From: an uncultured Collinsella sp.
GTDB taxonomy: Bacteria; Actinomycetota; Coriobacteriia; Coriobacteriales; Coriobacteriaceae
Direction of reading: 5' to 3'
Assembly: GCA_900541015.1 (NCBI GenBank)
Contig: UQIB01000017.1
Span: forward strand, 1-52,752
DNA length: 52,752 nucleotides
In this document: one piece after another, positions 24,571 to 33,486 of the stretch
How positions within the stretch are numbered: position 1 is the first letter of the stretch
Layout of the letters: each line of letters opens with the position of its first letter
Translations under genes and position numbers: made by a program
Notes under the pieces: generated by a model
Told to the model about the DNA's origin: nothing
Seen by the model: only the letters and a program-made list of their open reading frames with translations
Databases searched by the model: none

Positions 24571-26322
24571 ATGGAAACGATCATCAACGTCGACGATGTC
24601 TCGTTCTCCTATGGCACGCAGACCGAGCAGACGCTCAGGCACATCTCGCTCAGCGTGAACAAGGGAGATTTCATCGGCATCATCGGGCCCTCGGGCGCTG
24701 GCAAGTCCACGCTTGCCGCCTGTCTGTCGGGCGCCGTGCCCCACCACTACACCGGCACGTTCTTTGGGTCCGTCATGGTCGACGGCCACGACACCTGCGA
24801 AGTCTCGCTCACCGACGTGTCGCAAATCGTCGGCAGTGTGCTGCAGGATATCGACACGCAGATGGTCGCTTCGATCGTCGAGGACGAGATGCTCTTTGGC
24901 CTCGAGAACTTTGGCGTTCCCCACGACCAGATCGAGCAGCGCGTGAGCGAAACGCTCGAGACCGTCGGCATCAGCGACCTGCGCGACCGCGAGATCGCCA
25001 CCCTCTCGGGCGGACAGAAGCAAAAGGTAGCCATCGCCGCCATCCTCGCCATGCGTCCGCGCGTCTTGGTTCTCGACGAGCCCACCGCGGCACTCGACCC
25101 CGCCAGCTCAACGTTGGTCTTCGAGACGCTGCGTGAGGCAAACCGCGCACTTGGAATCACCATCGTCGTCGTTGAGCAAAAGGTCGCCCTGCTTTCGGAG
25201 TATTGCAACCGTGTGCTCGTGCTCAATCATGGCGAAATCGCGCTGCAGGGCGAGCCACACGAGGTCTTCGCGCATACCGATGAGCTCCGTGCCATCGGCG
25301 TCGACTGCCCTCGCGTCACGCGTATCTTCAATAGCCTCGAGGCCGATGGCCTGGTAAGCGGTACCCCTTGCTTGGATGTCGATGAGGCCGAGCGCCTGAT
25401 TTCGGGCATCGTCGACCCCGCACACGCGGCTATCGAAGCCCAGGCGCCCGCCGGTTCCCCGCATGCACCGTCGTTGCGCCCTCATGCCAAGGACGCCGAA
25501 CCCGTACTCACCTTCGACCATGTTGAGTTTGCCTATCCCAATGGCGGCGCCGCCGTCCACGACCTCAACCTGACCCTCTATCCCGGCGAGCTCGTGGGCA
25601 TCGTCGGCCAAAACGGCGCCGGCAAGACCACGCTCACCAAACTGCTCACGGGCCTGCTTAAGCCCGCCTCGGGCAGCGTGCGCGTCACGGGACTGGATAC
25701 CGCAGCCGTTCCCACGAGCCGCATCGCTCGCGAGGTCGCGACCCTCTTCCAAAACCCTGACCGTCAGATCTGCAAGGACACCGTGCTCGACGAGGTCGCC
25801 TTTGGCTTGGAGCTTGGCGGCATGGACCGTGCCGAGGCTCTGCGTCGTGCCCAACTCGTCATCGACCGCTTTGGCCTGCCTGCCGATGAGGCACCGTTCT
25901 CGCTTTCGCGTGGCCAGCGACAAATGGTGGCGCTTGCCTCCGTCGTAGTGGTTGAGCCCAAGATCGTCGTACTCGACGAGCCCACGAGCGGCCTTGATTA
26001 CCGCGAATGCATGACCGTCATGGAAACGGTGCGCACCATGGCCGAGCGTGGCTGCGCCGTTATCATGGTCTGCCACGATATGGAAGTCGTCTCGGATTTT
26101 GCCGAGCGCATTGTGGTAATGGCCGACGGTCGCATCCTCGACCGCGGCCGCACGCACGAGCTATTCTCGAACATCGATCTCATGCGGCGTGCCTACGTGG
26201 AGCCTCCCCAGGTTATTGAACTCTCGCGCCGTCTGGCATCTTCCGTCTCGCCCGCTTTTGCGCAGGTGAGCGAGGTCACCGATGTCGTTCGAATTACCAA
26301 GGAGATGGTCCACCGTGGTTAA
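24571..26322 (+). CDS. ECF transporter energy-coupling ATPase, two ATPase domains fused (EcfA-EcfA')
   Basis: 583 residues with two ABC ATPase domains in tandem. Domain 1 (about 1-235): Walker A GPSGAGKS, signature LSGGQKQ, Walker B VLVLDEPTAALDP. A linker of some 70 residues follows (about 235-310). Domain 2 (about 310-560): Walker A GQNGAGKT, signature variant LSRGQRQ, Walker B IVVLDEPTSGLD. ECF modules usually use two separate ATPases; here both are on one chain. It energises the S component upstream, with the T component overlapping its 3' end. RBS GAAAGG precedes the ATG. Confidence 0.92.
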   Translation: METIINVDDVSFSYGTQTEQTLRHISLSVNKGDFIGIIGPSGAGKSTLAACLSGAVPHHYTGTFFGSVMVDGHDTCEVSLTDVSQIVGSVLQDIDTQMVASIVEDEMLFGLENFGVPHDQIEQRVSETLETVGISDLRDREIATLSGGQKQKVAIAAILAMRPRVLVLDEPTAALDPASSTLVFETLREANRALGITIVVVEQKVALLSEYCNRVLVLNHGEIALQGEPHEVFAHTDELRAIGVDCPRVTRIFNSLEADGLVSGTPCLDVDEAERLISGIVDPAHAAIEAQAPAGSPHAPSLRPHAKDAEPVLTFDHVEFAYPNGGAAVHDLNLTLYPGELVGIVGQNGAGKTTLTKLLTGLLKPASGSVRVTGLDTAAVPTSRIAREVATLFQNPDRQICKDTVLDEVAFGLELGGMDRAEALRRAQLVIDRFGLPADEAPFSLSRGQRQMVALASVVVVEPKIVVLDEPTSGLDYRECMTVMETVRTMAERGCAVIMVCHDMEVVSDFAERIVVMADGRILDRGRTHELFSNIDLMRRAYVEPPQVIELSRRLASSVSPAFAQVSEVTDVVRITKEMVHRG

Positions 26323-27061
26323 CGTCATCGACTACATGCCGGGCGATACGCTACTGCATCGCCTGAACCCCGTCGTCAAACTGGGCCTCGCCGCCGCCAT
26401 CATCGTCGGCATCTTCTTGTCCGACACCTACGTGGCGCTGCTGGGCTTTTTGGCACTCACCCTTGCGCTGGGTGCCTATGCCGGCGTCGTCGACCGTCTG
26501 TTTTCGCTGCTCAAGTTGCTGATTCCGCTCGCGCTTATCATGCTGGTGCTCCAGCTGGCCTTTATGCGCGATGGCAACGTGGTGTGGGGTTTTATCACCG
26601 ACACGGGCCTCATCACAGGATCGAAGGCCTGCCTGCGCCTGCTGGGTGTGGCGTTACCGCTCATCCTCATGCTCATGGTGACCAAACTCAACGACCTTGC
26701 CAACGCCTGCGTCGAGGTGCTGCACGTGCCGTATCGCTATGCCTTCACCTTTACCACGGCGCTGCGCTTTGTGCCGGTGTTTGGTCAGGAGATGAACGCC
26801 ATCATGGAGGCGCAGACCGCACGCGGCGTCGAGTACGACACCAAGAACCCCATCAAGAAGCTTAAGCTCATGCTGCCACTGTGCGTGCCACTGCTCATCT
26901 CGAGCGTGGGCAAGACCGATGCCACAGCCTTGGCGGCAGAACAGCGCGGCTTCTATCTGCGTACGCGCGCCAGCTCGTACAAGCGCTACCCCATCAAGGG
27001 CCTGGACATCGCCGTGCTCATCGTCAGCATCGCCCTCATCGCCATCGGCTTCCTGTTCTAG
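26315..27061 (+). CDS. ecfT: ECF transporter transmembrane T component (EcfT)
   Basis: 248 residues. Shows the EcfT N-terminal block (MPGDTLLHRLNPVVKLGL), five or so membrane helices and the two cytoplasmic Ala-Arg-Gly coupling motifs: AQTARGVEYD and the later variant AEQRGFYLR. A GTG start at 26315 overlaps the ATPase stop by 8 bases with GGAG 10 bases upstream, so the two are coupled; an ATG at 26282 would extend deep into the ATPase gene. Completes the S-AA'-T transporter. Confidence 0.9.
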   Translation: MVNVIDYMPGDTLLHRLNPVVKLGLAAAIIVGIFLSDTYVALLGFLALTLALGAYAGVVDRLFSLLKLLIPLALIMLVLQLAFMRDGNVVWGFITDTGLITGSKACLRLLGVALPLILMLMVTKLNDLANACVEVLHVPYRYAFTFTTALRFVPVFGQEMNAIMEAQTARGVEYDTKNPIKKLKLMLPLCVPLLISSVGKTDATALAAEQRGFYLRTRASSYKRYPIKGLDIAVLIVSIALIAIGFLF

Positions 27062-27093
27062 TTCACCACCGACAGCAACCGCCCAACGCAAAA

Positions 27094-27133
27094 GACCTCG
27101 GCTCGCACCAAACGAGCCGGGGCCTTTACTGTT
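27094..27133 (+). terminator. Terminator after ecfT
   Basis: Stem GACCTCGGCTCG / CGAGCCGGGGCC followed by TTTACTGTTT. Confidence 0.8.
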
Positions 27134-27186
27134 TCACTAGATAAAACCTACCAAAATAAACCTGTCCCTTTTTGGCGGGTCGGAAG

Positions 27187-27933
27187 CTAGAGGCGGTAGG
27201 GAGCGCCGCTACGGATGATGGATTCACGCACCAGGACGTCCATGGCGTCGAGGGTGATCTCGGGCATCTCTCGGTACTTCTGCAGCACCGATAGCTCGGT
27301 GCAGGCCAGAATGACGCGGTCGCAGCCGCTACGGGCGAACTCCCACATCACGCGGTCGAACTTATCCATATCGGGCTCACGTCCGGCCTTCACATCATCG
27401 TAGATAAGCGACATCACATCGTTCTGACGTTTCTCGCTGGGATAGACGACCTCAACACCCGCAGCCTTACATTCGCGGCCGTAGACGCCCGCGCCCACGG
27501 TTCCGTCGGTGCCCATGATGCCAATCTTGCGCACCGGCTCGGCCGGCATACTCAGGTTGGGGTCGAACTCGCACTCCCCCATCACCGCGCCGGCCAGAGC
27601 ATAGCGCACCGACTCACGCGGCATGTGGATAATCGGCACCTTCGTAAACGACTGGATCTGGTCATAGAAGTAGTGTGACGTGTTGCAGGGAATGGCAATG
27701 TATGCACAGCCCAGCGACTCGAGTGCCTGGGCGCACTCTTTCATGGTCGCCAGCAGTTTGGCATGCTCGCCGGTCTTAATGGCCAGCGTGCGGTCGGGCA
27801 TGGTCGACTTGGAGAGCACCACCATGTCGATATGTTCCTGATCGCAGGCAGCAGCCGTATGACGCACCACCTGGTCGTAGTAATACGACGTGGCCTCGGC
27901 GCCCATGCCGCCGATAACTCCCAGCTTTTCCAT
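27187..27933 (-). CDS. Aspartate/glutamate racemase family protein
   Basis: 248-residue PLP-independent amino-acid racemase. Starts with the family block MEKLGVIGGMGAEAT and carries both catalytic cysteines: PCNTSH (about residue 85) and ACTELS (about residue 200). The interconversion of L- and D-aspartate is the likeliest reaction because the gene immediately upstream on the same strand encodes an ATP-grasp protein resembling D-aspartate ligase. The ATG at 27933 has an AAGGAGG RBS; the longer frame from 28017 lacks family similarity. 84 bases separate it from the ligase. Confidence 0.88.
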   Translation of the reverse strand: MEKLGVIGGMGAEATSYYYDQVVRHTAAACDQEHIDMVVLSKSTMPDRTLAIKTGEHAKLLATMKECAQALESLGCAYIAIPCNTSHYFYDQIQSFTKVPIIHMPRESVRYALAGAVMGECEFDPNLSMPAEPVRKIGIMGTDGTVGAGVYGRECKAAGVEVVYPSEKRQNDVMSLIYDDVKAGREPDMDKFDRVMWEFARSGCDRVILACTELSVLQKYREMPEITLDAMDVLVRESIIRSGAPYRL

Positions 27934-28017
27934 CGCCGCCTCCTTGGTGACGCTTGCGCAATTGCGCGTATCATACCCGCGCCCGCCCGATGCAAACCGG
28001 ACGGGCGCCGCGCTCAT

Positions 28018-29274
28018 CTACTTGTAATACGTCTTGAACAGCTTAAAGTGGCGCAGCTTGGTGTGCCACATGCGCAGCCAGCGGTTAAAGACAAAGTCGC
28101 CCTTCATAAACGAAGGGTCGGCGCCCTTGCCTTCCTTGTCCAGGCGATGCACCTTAGCGCGCAGCTCGGGATCCTTGACGTACTTGTCGACGACGCCCAT
28201 GGGAACGACCATCCACAGGGCCTCGTCCTGCGCCGTCACAAACTCCGGCTCAAACGGGCGGTTAAACACATACTCGTCCACCACATACTTGGCAACGTTA
28301 AAGCCGCTGTTGGTAACGTAGTAGTTGCTGCGGCCCTGGCGCGTGTTGAAATCGAAGAACTTAAACGAGCCGTCGCGCTCGTCGTACTTAACGTCAAAGT
28401 TGGAATAGCCCACAAAGTGAAGGTCCTCGAGCAACTTGCGCACGCCGCCCATGAGCTCGTCGTTGGGCTCGGTAATGATACAGGCATGGTTGCCGACACC
28501 GTGGGGCTGATGCTCCTCGAGCAGCACATGGCCCAGGCACATCATGCGAACCTTACCGTTGCGGTCGGAATAGCTGGTGAGTACGCGCATGTACTCGTCG
28601 TTGCCGGGCACGCGATCCTGCAAGATCAGATCGTCGGTGTAGCCGCTGGCATACGAATCGCGAATGACCTGTTCCAGCTCGGCGCGGTCGGCAATCACAT
28701 AGGCCTTCTTCTGGCCCTCGAACTCGTGCTGCCACCACATGATGCCGTCAGAAGGCTTCAGAATCATCGGGTAAGGAAAATCGATCTGGTCGAGCACTTC
28801 GGCAGGCGCCTCACCCTGGGCATTGAGCATCGCCTTGGTAAAGGTAAACGTGTGCGGATAGGGCACGCCATGCTTCTCGCACAGCTCGTAGAAGATCTCC
28901 TTCTTCTGGCACTGCTCGAGCATGCTGTAGGGCGCGTAGGGAGCGACGATGTTATCCGCCAGCTCATGAGCATCCTTGGCTTGAGCCACGAGAGCGACAT
29001 AGTTATCGCCACAGCCCACAAGGACAATCGTCTTATCGGCATGCGCTTGGGCAATGCCGTTGACGGTTTTGAGCATCACGGGCATGGTATCGATATCCAC
29101 GTTGGGCGTGTAGTCGATAATCTGGCTGCGGTACGCGGGACCCGTCTGATACTTGCCAAAGACCAGACTCTTGACCTGGTACTCCTCGTAGAAGGCGCGC
29201 GCCACCGAATAGGCGTTGATGTCGCCACCGAGCAGCACGGGAATGAACTCGCGCTCTGTAAATTGCAATGCCAT
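28018..29274 (-). CDS. ATP-grasp carboxylate-amine ligase, D-aspartate ligase-like
   Basis: 418 residues. N-terminal pre-ATP-grasp domain (IPVLLGGDINAYSVARAF), ATP-grasp core with the Lys-containing PMILKPSDG strand and the metal-binding FFDFNTRQGRSNYYVT segment, and a C-terminal region rich in basic and aromatic residues (RWLRMWHTKLRHFKLFK). The overall pattern resembles D-aspartate ligases that add D-Asp to the peptidoglycan stem. The adjacent racemase would provide D-Asp. Other amino-acid ligase roles (for example on a teichoic acid or peptide) remain possible. Confidence 0.8.
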   Translation of the reverse strand: MALQFTEREFIPVLLGGDINAYSVARAFYEEYQVKSLVFGKYQTGPAYRSQIIDYTPNVDIDTMPVMLKTVNGIAQAHADKTIVLVGCGDNYVALVAQAKDAHELADNIVAPYAPYSMLEQCQKKEIFYELCEKHGVPYPHTFTFTKAMLNAQGEAPAEVLDQIDFPYPMILKPSDGIMWWQHEFEGQKKAYVIADRAELEQVIRDSYASGYTDDLILQDRVPGNDEYMRVLTSYSDRNGKVRMMCLGHVLLEEHQPHGVGNHACIITEPNDELMGGVRKLLEDLHFVGYSNFDVKYDERDGSFKFFDFNTRQGRSNYYVTNSGFNVAKYVVDEYVFNRPFEPEFVTAQDEALWMVVPMGVVDKYVKDPELRAKVHRLDKEGKGADPSFMKGDFVFNRWLRMWHTKLRHFKLFKTYYK

Positions 29275-29508
29275 GGAAACTTCCTATCATGAACTGCCCA
29301 CACAACGGGCGGTCTTTGCGCAACTGATTTATTCTAGCGTGCCAAGCCGCCGGCGCCCAAAGCTCCACCGTATCTATGGCAATCGACGCAATCGTCCAGC
29401 ACGAAGGCCAGCACGAAGACGGCGCTCACCGTTGTATGACAATGGGCAATGAACCTACCGTTGTTGTAGGATTCAGCGTATTGACATCTTCGAGCGAAAG
29501 GCGCACAC

Positions 29509-30141
29509 GTGCCCCAAGACCATCCGACCGATAATCCCATCCTCAATGCCGCGAGGCGCGAGCTGGCGGAACGTGCGAAAGCGACCGCTCCCCTGTGCAC
29601 GGCAAACGACGCCTACAACGGGCCTGCCCGTATCGTCTCAATCAACACGTCGGAGCACAAAGGCACGCGTAAGTCACCCGTCGCCGACGGGCACGACACC
29701 GTCATCGAGCAGTTTGGCCTCGCCTCCGATGCGCACGCCGGGCATTGGCACCGTCAGGTTTCCTTTTTGGCCGCAGAGTCCATCCAGACGGCGCAGACGC
29801 GCGGGCTCGATGTGCACGAGGGCGACTTTGGCGAGAACTTCACAACCCAGGGCATCAACCTGCTCTCGCTCCCCCTGGGAACGCAGTTCAAGATTGGCAA
29901 CGATGTCCTGGTCGAAATCAGCCAAATCGGCAAGGTCTGCCACACACGCTGTGCCATCTACTATCTCGCCGGCGACTGCATCTTTCCCCACGAGGGCGTT
30001 TTTGGCGTGGTACTAAAGGGCGGAGAGGTCTACGCCGGCGACGATATCCAGGTAATCAAACTCGGCGACGGCACCTGTTCGTTCACCCCCGCCGAGGCCC
30101 TCGAAGAGATTGAGCAGGCTCGCCAGAAGGGCACGCTGTAG
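29509..30141 (+). CDS. MOSC-domain protein
   Basis: 210 residues. A MOSC domain (about 40-185) with the conserved DAHAG, RQVSFLA, GDFGENFTTQGI and CHTRCAIYYLAGDC segments; the cysteine in CHTRC matches the position used for metal-sulfur transfer in MOSC proteins. Stand-alone MOSC proteins are thought to handle sulfur for molybdenum-cofactor enzymes or to confer base-analogue detoxification. GTG start with AAAGG 7 bases upstream. No molybdopterin genes are in the window. Confidence 0.85.
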   Translation: MPQDHPTDNPILNAARRELAERAKATAPLCTANDAYNGPARIVSINTSEHKGTRKSPVADGHDTVIEQFGLASDAHAGHWHRQVSFLAAESIQTAQTRGLDVHEGDFGENFTTQGINLLSLPLGTQFKIGNDVLVEISQIGKVCHTRCAIYYLAGDCIFPHEGVFGVVLKGGEVYAGDDIQVIKLGDGTCSFTPAEALEEIEQARQKGTL

Positions 30142-30375
30142 TTATAAAACCCCACGTTGAGATGGCTTTTACAGCCCAAAACTCCTCTCAAACAGAGCTC
30201 TGTAACGTTAAAGTTGAACTCTATGGTTTCTCAACAATTCATCATAACTGCAGGTCAAAGCCAAAGCCTCAAGTTCAACTTGACCCTTTGGGACCTTTAA
30301 GGTTCAAGTTGAGGTCGAAAGCAGTAGTAGAATACCGTTCGAACCATAACCTACGATTGATTGCAGAGGGACTGG
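30142..30375 (+). promoter_or_regulatory. AT-rich upstream region of the wall hydrolase with hairpin
   Basis: 234 bases without a gene, clearly AT-richer than the surroundings. It contains a 14-bp stem with one mismatch, 30276-30289 (TCAACTTGACCCTT) with 30300-30313. Position suggests control of the downstream hydrolase; no promoter boxes are convincing. Confidence 0.4.
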
Positions 30376-31509
30376 ATGCAGCATTCGAATCATCGCACCG
30401 CAGCGCTCATTGCGTCGAAGCCGGCTCGTATCATCACGAGCGCCGCGCTCGCCGTTGCGCTGACGGCCACGCCGATGCTCTCCCCCGTTGCGGCGTATGC
30501 CGCCTCGCAGGCAACGCAGGACCAGCTTTCCGCAGCCCAGCAGAAGATCGAAGCCGCCACGAGCGCCTACAACGACGCCCGCACCAAACTCGATGACCTG
30601 CAAAAGCAGATTGACTCCAATGAGGCAAGCATCGAGGAAATCGAGGCCAAGCTTCCCGAGCAGCAGGCCAAGGCAAGCTCCGCCATGCGCGATCTGTACA
30701 AGTATCAGAAGGGCACCAACCCCATCGTGAGCTTCCTGGTCAACGCGCAGAGCCTGGGTGAGTTCATCACGACCTGCAAATACACCAACCAGATCACGAG
30801 CTCGAGCGTCGACGAGATCGAACAGCTCAATAACATGCAAACCGAACTCGAGCAGAACAAGGCTGAGCTCCAGCAGGCCAAGTCTCAGCTTGAGACAGAG
30901 CAGAAAAACGCCGAGGATGCGCTGGCGCAGGCCCAGCAGCTCCGCAGCGAGGCACAGGCAAAAGCCGAGCAGGAAAATGCCGCCGAGCTTGCCAAGCTTG
31001 AGGCCGATAAGGCCGCTGCCGCCGAGAAGCTCTCGGGCGAGGGCGTAAGCGGCAGCAATTCCAGCAGCCAGGCCACCAACACCAACACCACCATCGACAC
31101 CACGGTAAACAACGCCAATACCGGTAGTTCCGATTACGATTCGTTCATTAATGAGTGGACGAGCCGCATCGACAATTATCTCGCCGGCTCCCCCATGGCA
31201 GGCCAGGGCTATAACTTTGCCGTCGCCGCTTGGAATACCGGTGTCGATCCCCGTTGGTCCCCCGCCATCGCCTGCATCGAGAGCACCAAGGGTGCTTATT
31301 GCGCCAATTCTTACAACGCCTGGGGCTGGAGTGCCCGTGGCGGCGGTTGGCGCAGCTTTGGCAGCTGGAGCGAGGGCATCTCCGCCCACGTTGCCTATCT
31401 GGGCGCCAACTACGGCTCCACCCTTACCCCGGCAGCGGCCAAAAAGTACTGCCCGCCCACGTGGCAGGACTGGTACAACAAAGTCGCCGCTCAGATGAAC
31501 CGCATCTAA
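30376..31509 (+). CDS. Secreted coiled-coil cell-wall hydrolase with lysozyme-like C-terminal domain
   Basis: 377 residues. Signal peptide with Ala-rich core and APA-type cleavage region (SPVAAYAAS), then a long coiled coil (about 45-215, PcsB/CwlO-like, heptads rich in Gln, Glu and Ala), a Ser/Asn/Thr linker (about 220-260) and a C-terminal domain with IESTKGAYCANSYNAWGW, whose Glu and aromatic pattern suggest a glycan-cleaving lysozyme/glucosaminidase fold. Likely involved in septal or lateral peptidoglycan remodelling. ATG at 30376 has AGAGGGA upstream; an in-frame TTG lies five codons earlier. The catalytic family is inferred, not certain. Confidence 0.8.
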   Translation: MQHSNHRTAALIASKPARIITSAALAVALTATPMLSPVAAYAASQATQDQLSAAQQKIEAATSAYNDARTKLDDLQKQIDSNEASIEEIEAKLPEQQAKASSAMRDLYKYQKGTNPIVSFLVNAQSLGEFITTCKYTNQITSSSVDEIEQLNNMQTELEQNKAELQQAKSQLETEQKNAEDALAQAQQLRSEAQAKAEQENAAELAKLEADKAAAAEKLSGEGVSGSNSSSQATNTNTTIDTTVNNANTGSSDYDSFINEWTSRIDNYLAGSPMAGQGYNFAVAAWNTGVDPRWSPAIACIESTKGAYCANSYNAWGWSARGGGWRSFGSWSEGISAHVAYLGANYGSTLTPAAAKKYCPPTWQDWYNKVAAQMNRI

Positions 31510-31518
31510 GTGCAACTG

Positions 31519-31551
31519 CAAAGGGCCCCAATGGGGCCCTTTTCTTTTAGG
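31519..31551. terminator. Bidirectional terminator between hydrolase and kinase
   Basis: Stem AAAGGGCCCC-AT-GGGGCCCTTT with TTTTCTTTT on the plus strand, between two convergent gene ends. Confidence 0.85.
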
Positions 31552-32938
31552 TGGCGGAAGTATCGACGACGCCGGTCGCATTGGCAACCGCGACTATGAC
31601 GATCATGCATAGGAGCAGCACACCCAATGCCTTGAGCCAGAGTTTCGCGAGTTTCTTGCCGCGATAGCTGTCGAGCAATGCGAATCGCCGACGAAGACGG
31701 CGCTTATCGAGCAGCGCAAAATGCATAAGCACCATAAGGCCATCGACAAAGAAAAAATACTCGATTATGAGAAGCCACGTCGGGTAGCTTTGGTTTGCTC
31801 CGGTGGGGTGAAAGACGGCAAAGTGACTTCCGGCAAAGAACACAAGCAGCGAGAAGCAGACGAGCGTATTCCAAATGCGCCCCAGAGACTCCGGAATGCG
31901 AGAGAGCAGACCGCATGCAGCGGAGGCGGCAGGCCCAGGAAGCCCCGTGGGGTTCTGGAGCCCTTGGGGCGTCAACACCGTCTCCGAGGCCGGAGTACGG
32001 ACAGGCGCAGGCGCAGAAGGCCGCACGGGGCGACTCAGATCGTATGCCGCGCGCGTCGCCCGTCCCAACGCTTCCGCACTCGCAAAACGCTTGGCCGGGT
32101 CGAGCGCCATCGACATGCAGATGACATCGGCAAGTGGAGTGGGAATGCCGCGCGCCTCGCATTGCTCGCGCATGTCGAGCCCTGGTTTAGGGTCGACTCC
32201 CGTCAAGCAGAAGAACAACAGAGCGCCAAGTGCGTAGACGTCGCTGCGCACACTCGTCTGCCCAAACCCATACTGTTCGGGCGGCGCATAGGGTCGCGTG
32301 CCAAACTTGACGGTGTCGGCATCGGCGCCATCGCGCCATACGCGCGCGATCCCCAAGTCGATAATCACCAGCGATGAAAACGTCAGGCCCTCATCGAGCG
32401 TACAGCTCGCACCCGTCACGATGATATTCGACGGCTTGAGGTCGCGATGGATCACCGGCGCCGACGTCTCCCCCGCCATTGCAAAACCGGCGTGGAGCTC
32501 GCCCACGGCATCGCATAGGGCAGGATACAATTCACGCGCATAATCGGGGGTGGCTCCCAGACGGTCCACCAGCGCCCCGAGCGTCTCCCCTTCGATGTAT
32601 TCCATAACCACGTTGAGCTCGTCGCCCACACGACGACAATCGACGATTCTGGGCAGGTGCTCAAAACGCCTGCCTGCCCGCTGAGCGGCAAACAGGCGCT
32701 CGTATGCCCCGCCGATTTGAGCCGAAGCATCGATACGTTTACGGACAAAGGGGCCGAGCGAACCACCGCCGGTTCCTTCAAAGTACACGAGCTCGGTTGT
32801 TTCAACATGCGAGTACTTAAGTACACGCTCCACGCGATAACTGTCGTCGCGATCGAGCGACGTCAGGTGCTCGGCAAGCGCTGCGGCCAACTCGTCATCG
32901 GAATATGTTGGGGTCTGAGTATCCATAGTCTCCATCAT
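31547..32938 (-). CDS. Membrane-associated Ser/Thr protein kinase (Hanks-type)
   Basis: About 463 residues. Kinase domain (about 25-300) with VMEYIEGETL hinge, catalytic loop HRDLKPSN, DLG in place of DFG and the APPEQYG activation-segment motif, then SDVYALGALL. A Pro-rich linker leads to three hydrophobic segments (LVCFSLLVFFAGSHF, LLIIEYFFFVDGLMVLM and a C-terminal ALGVLLLCMIVIVAVA), so it is membrane-anchored without PASTA repeats. The glycine-rich loop is degenerate (EGTGGGSLG). Start ambiguous among 32956 (GTG), 32938, 32935 and 32926, none with a good RBS. A small HTH protein lies just upstream in the same direction. Confidence 0.87.
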   Translation of the reverse strand: MMETMDTQTPTYSDDELAAALAEHLTSLDRDDSYRVERVLKYSHVETTELVYFEGTGGGSLGPFVRKRIDASAQIGGAYERLFAAQRAGRRFEHLPRIVDCRRVGDELNVVMEYIEGETLGALVDRLGATPDYARELYPALCDAVGELHAGFAMAGETSAPVIHRDLKPSNIIVTGASCTLDEGLTFSSLVIIDLGIARVWRDGADADTVKFGTRPYAPPEQYGFGQTSVRSDVYALGALLFFCLTGVDPKPGLDMREQCEARGIPTPLADVICMSMALDPAKRFASAEALGRATRAAYDLSRPVRPSAPAPVRTPASETVLTPQGLQNPTGLPGPAASAACGLLSRIPESLGRIWNTLVCFSLLVFFAGSHFAVFHPTGANQSYPTWLLIIEYFFFVDGLMVLMHFALLDKRRLRRRFALLDSYRGKKLAKLWLKALGVLLLCMIVIVAVANATGVVDTSAT

Positions 32939-33024
32939 AGCGCAGGGCGCAGACACCCCATGGCATCCGCGCCCCGTTCGTTTGCATCGTTGTTCGGCAG
33001 CTCCGCCGGCTCAAATATCAGCCG

Positions 33025-33447
33025 CTAACTCACCGTCTCCTCGCCAAAGCGATACAGCTCCTCGTTGACCTTTTGGAGACTGCACCCGCGATCGATGCAA
33101 AAGATGATAATCGCATCGCGGCGGTCCTTGCAGTTAAGGACGCTTACCCCGGCAGCCGTCAGCGCACGGTTAGTCTCTTTGAGCGTCAGCGCCATCGCAA
33201 AGGCAATCTGCAGCACCTTATTGCGACTCGGATGACGCGCACCGGTAAAGATCTGATAGCCAAAGGTCTCATTGAGATCGGCCATACGGACCACGCGCGA
33301 GCGCTCCAAGCCCTTTTCCTGCAGCAGCTGCTTCAGGTAGTCCGAAAGCGACGGGGCGGCAAAGTCGTGCTCCCTGATATAGCCATCGATGTTCGGCGCA
33401 TCGAGAAGCTCATTGAGCAACTCCTCGGTCAGCTTTTTATCGGGCAT
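33025..33447 (-). CDS. Small helix-turn-helix protein paired with the kinase
   Basis: 140 residues, mainly helical. The central part (DLNETFGYQIFTGARHPSRNKVLQIAFAM) has the layout of an XRE-type HTH, but the first half and the C-terminal part (IIIFCIDRGCSLQKVNEELYRFG) do not match a named family I know. Good RBS (GGGAGGTGAAG). It ends about 85 bases upstream of the kinase start on the same strand, so the pair is likely one operon and the HTH protein a possible kinase target or regulator. Confidence 0.7.
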   Translation of the reverse strand: MPDKKLTEELLNELLDAPNIDGYIREHDFAAPSLSDYLKQLLQEKGLERSRVVRMADLNETFGYQIFTGARHPSRNKVLQIAFAMALTLKETNRALTAAGVSVLNCKDRRDAIIIFCIDRGCSLQKVNEELYRFGEETVS

Positions 33448-33486
33448 ACGACTTCACCTCCCATACGGCGCAACGGCAGCGACATG

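Noticed and set aside
27145..27181. ACCTACCAAAA...TTTTTGGCGGGT hairpin after ecfT
   Set aside because: Short, imperfect stem next to a good terminator; may be the racemase gene end but too weak to call separately.
29481..29486. TTGACA consensus -35 before the MOSC gene
   Set aside because: Only 22 bases remain to the start codon and no -10 is present at proper spacing.
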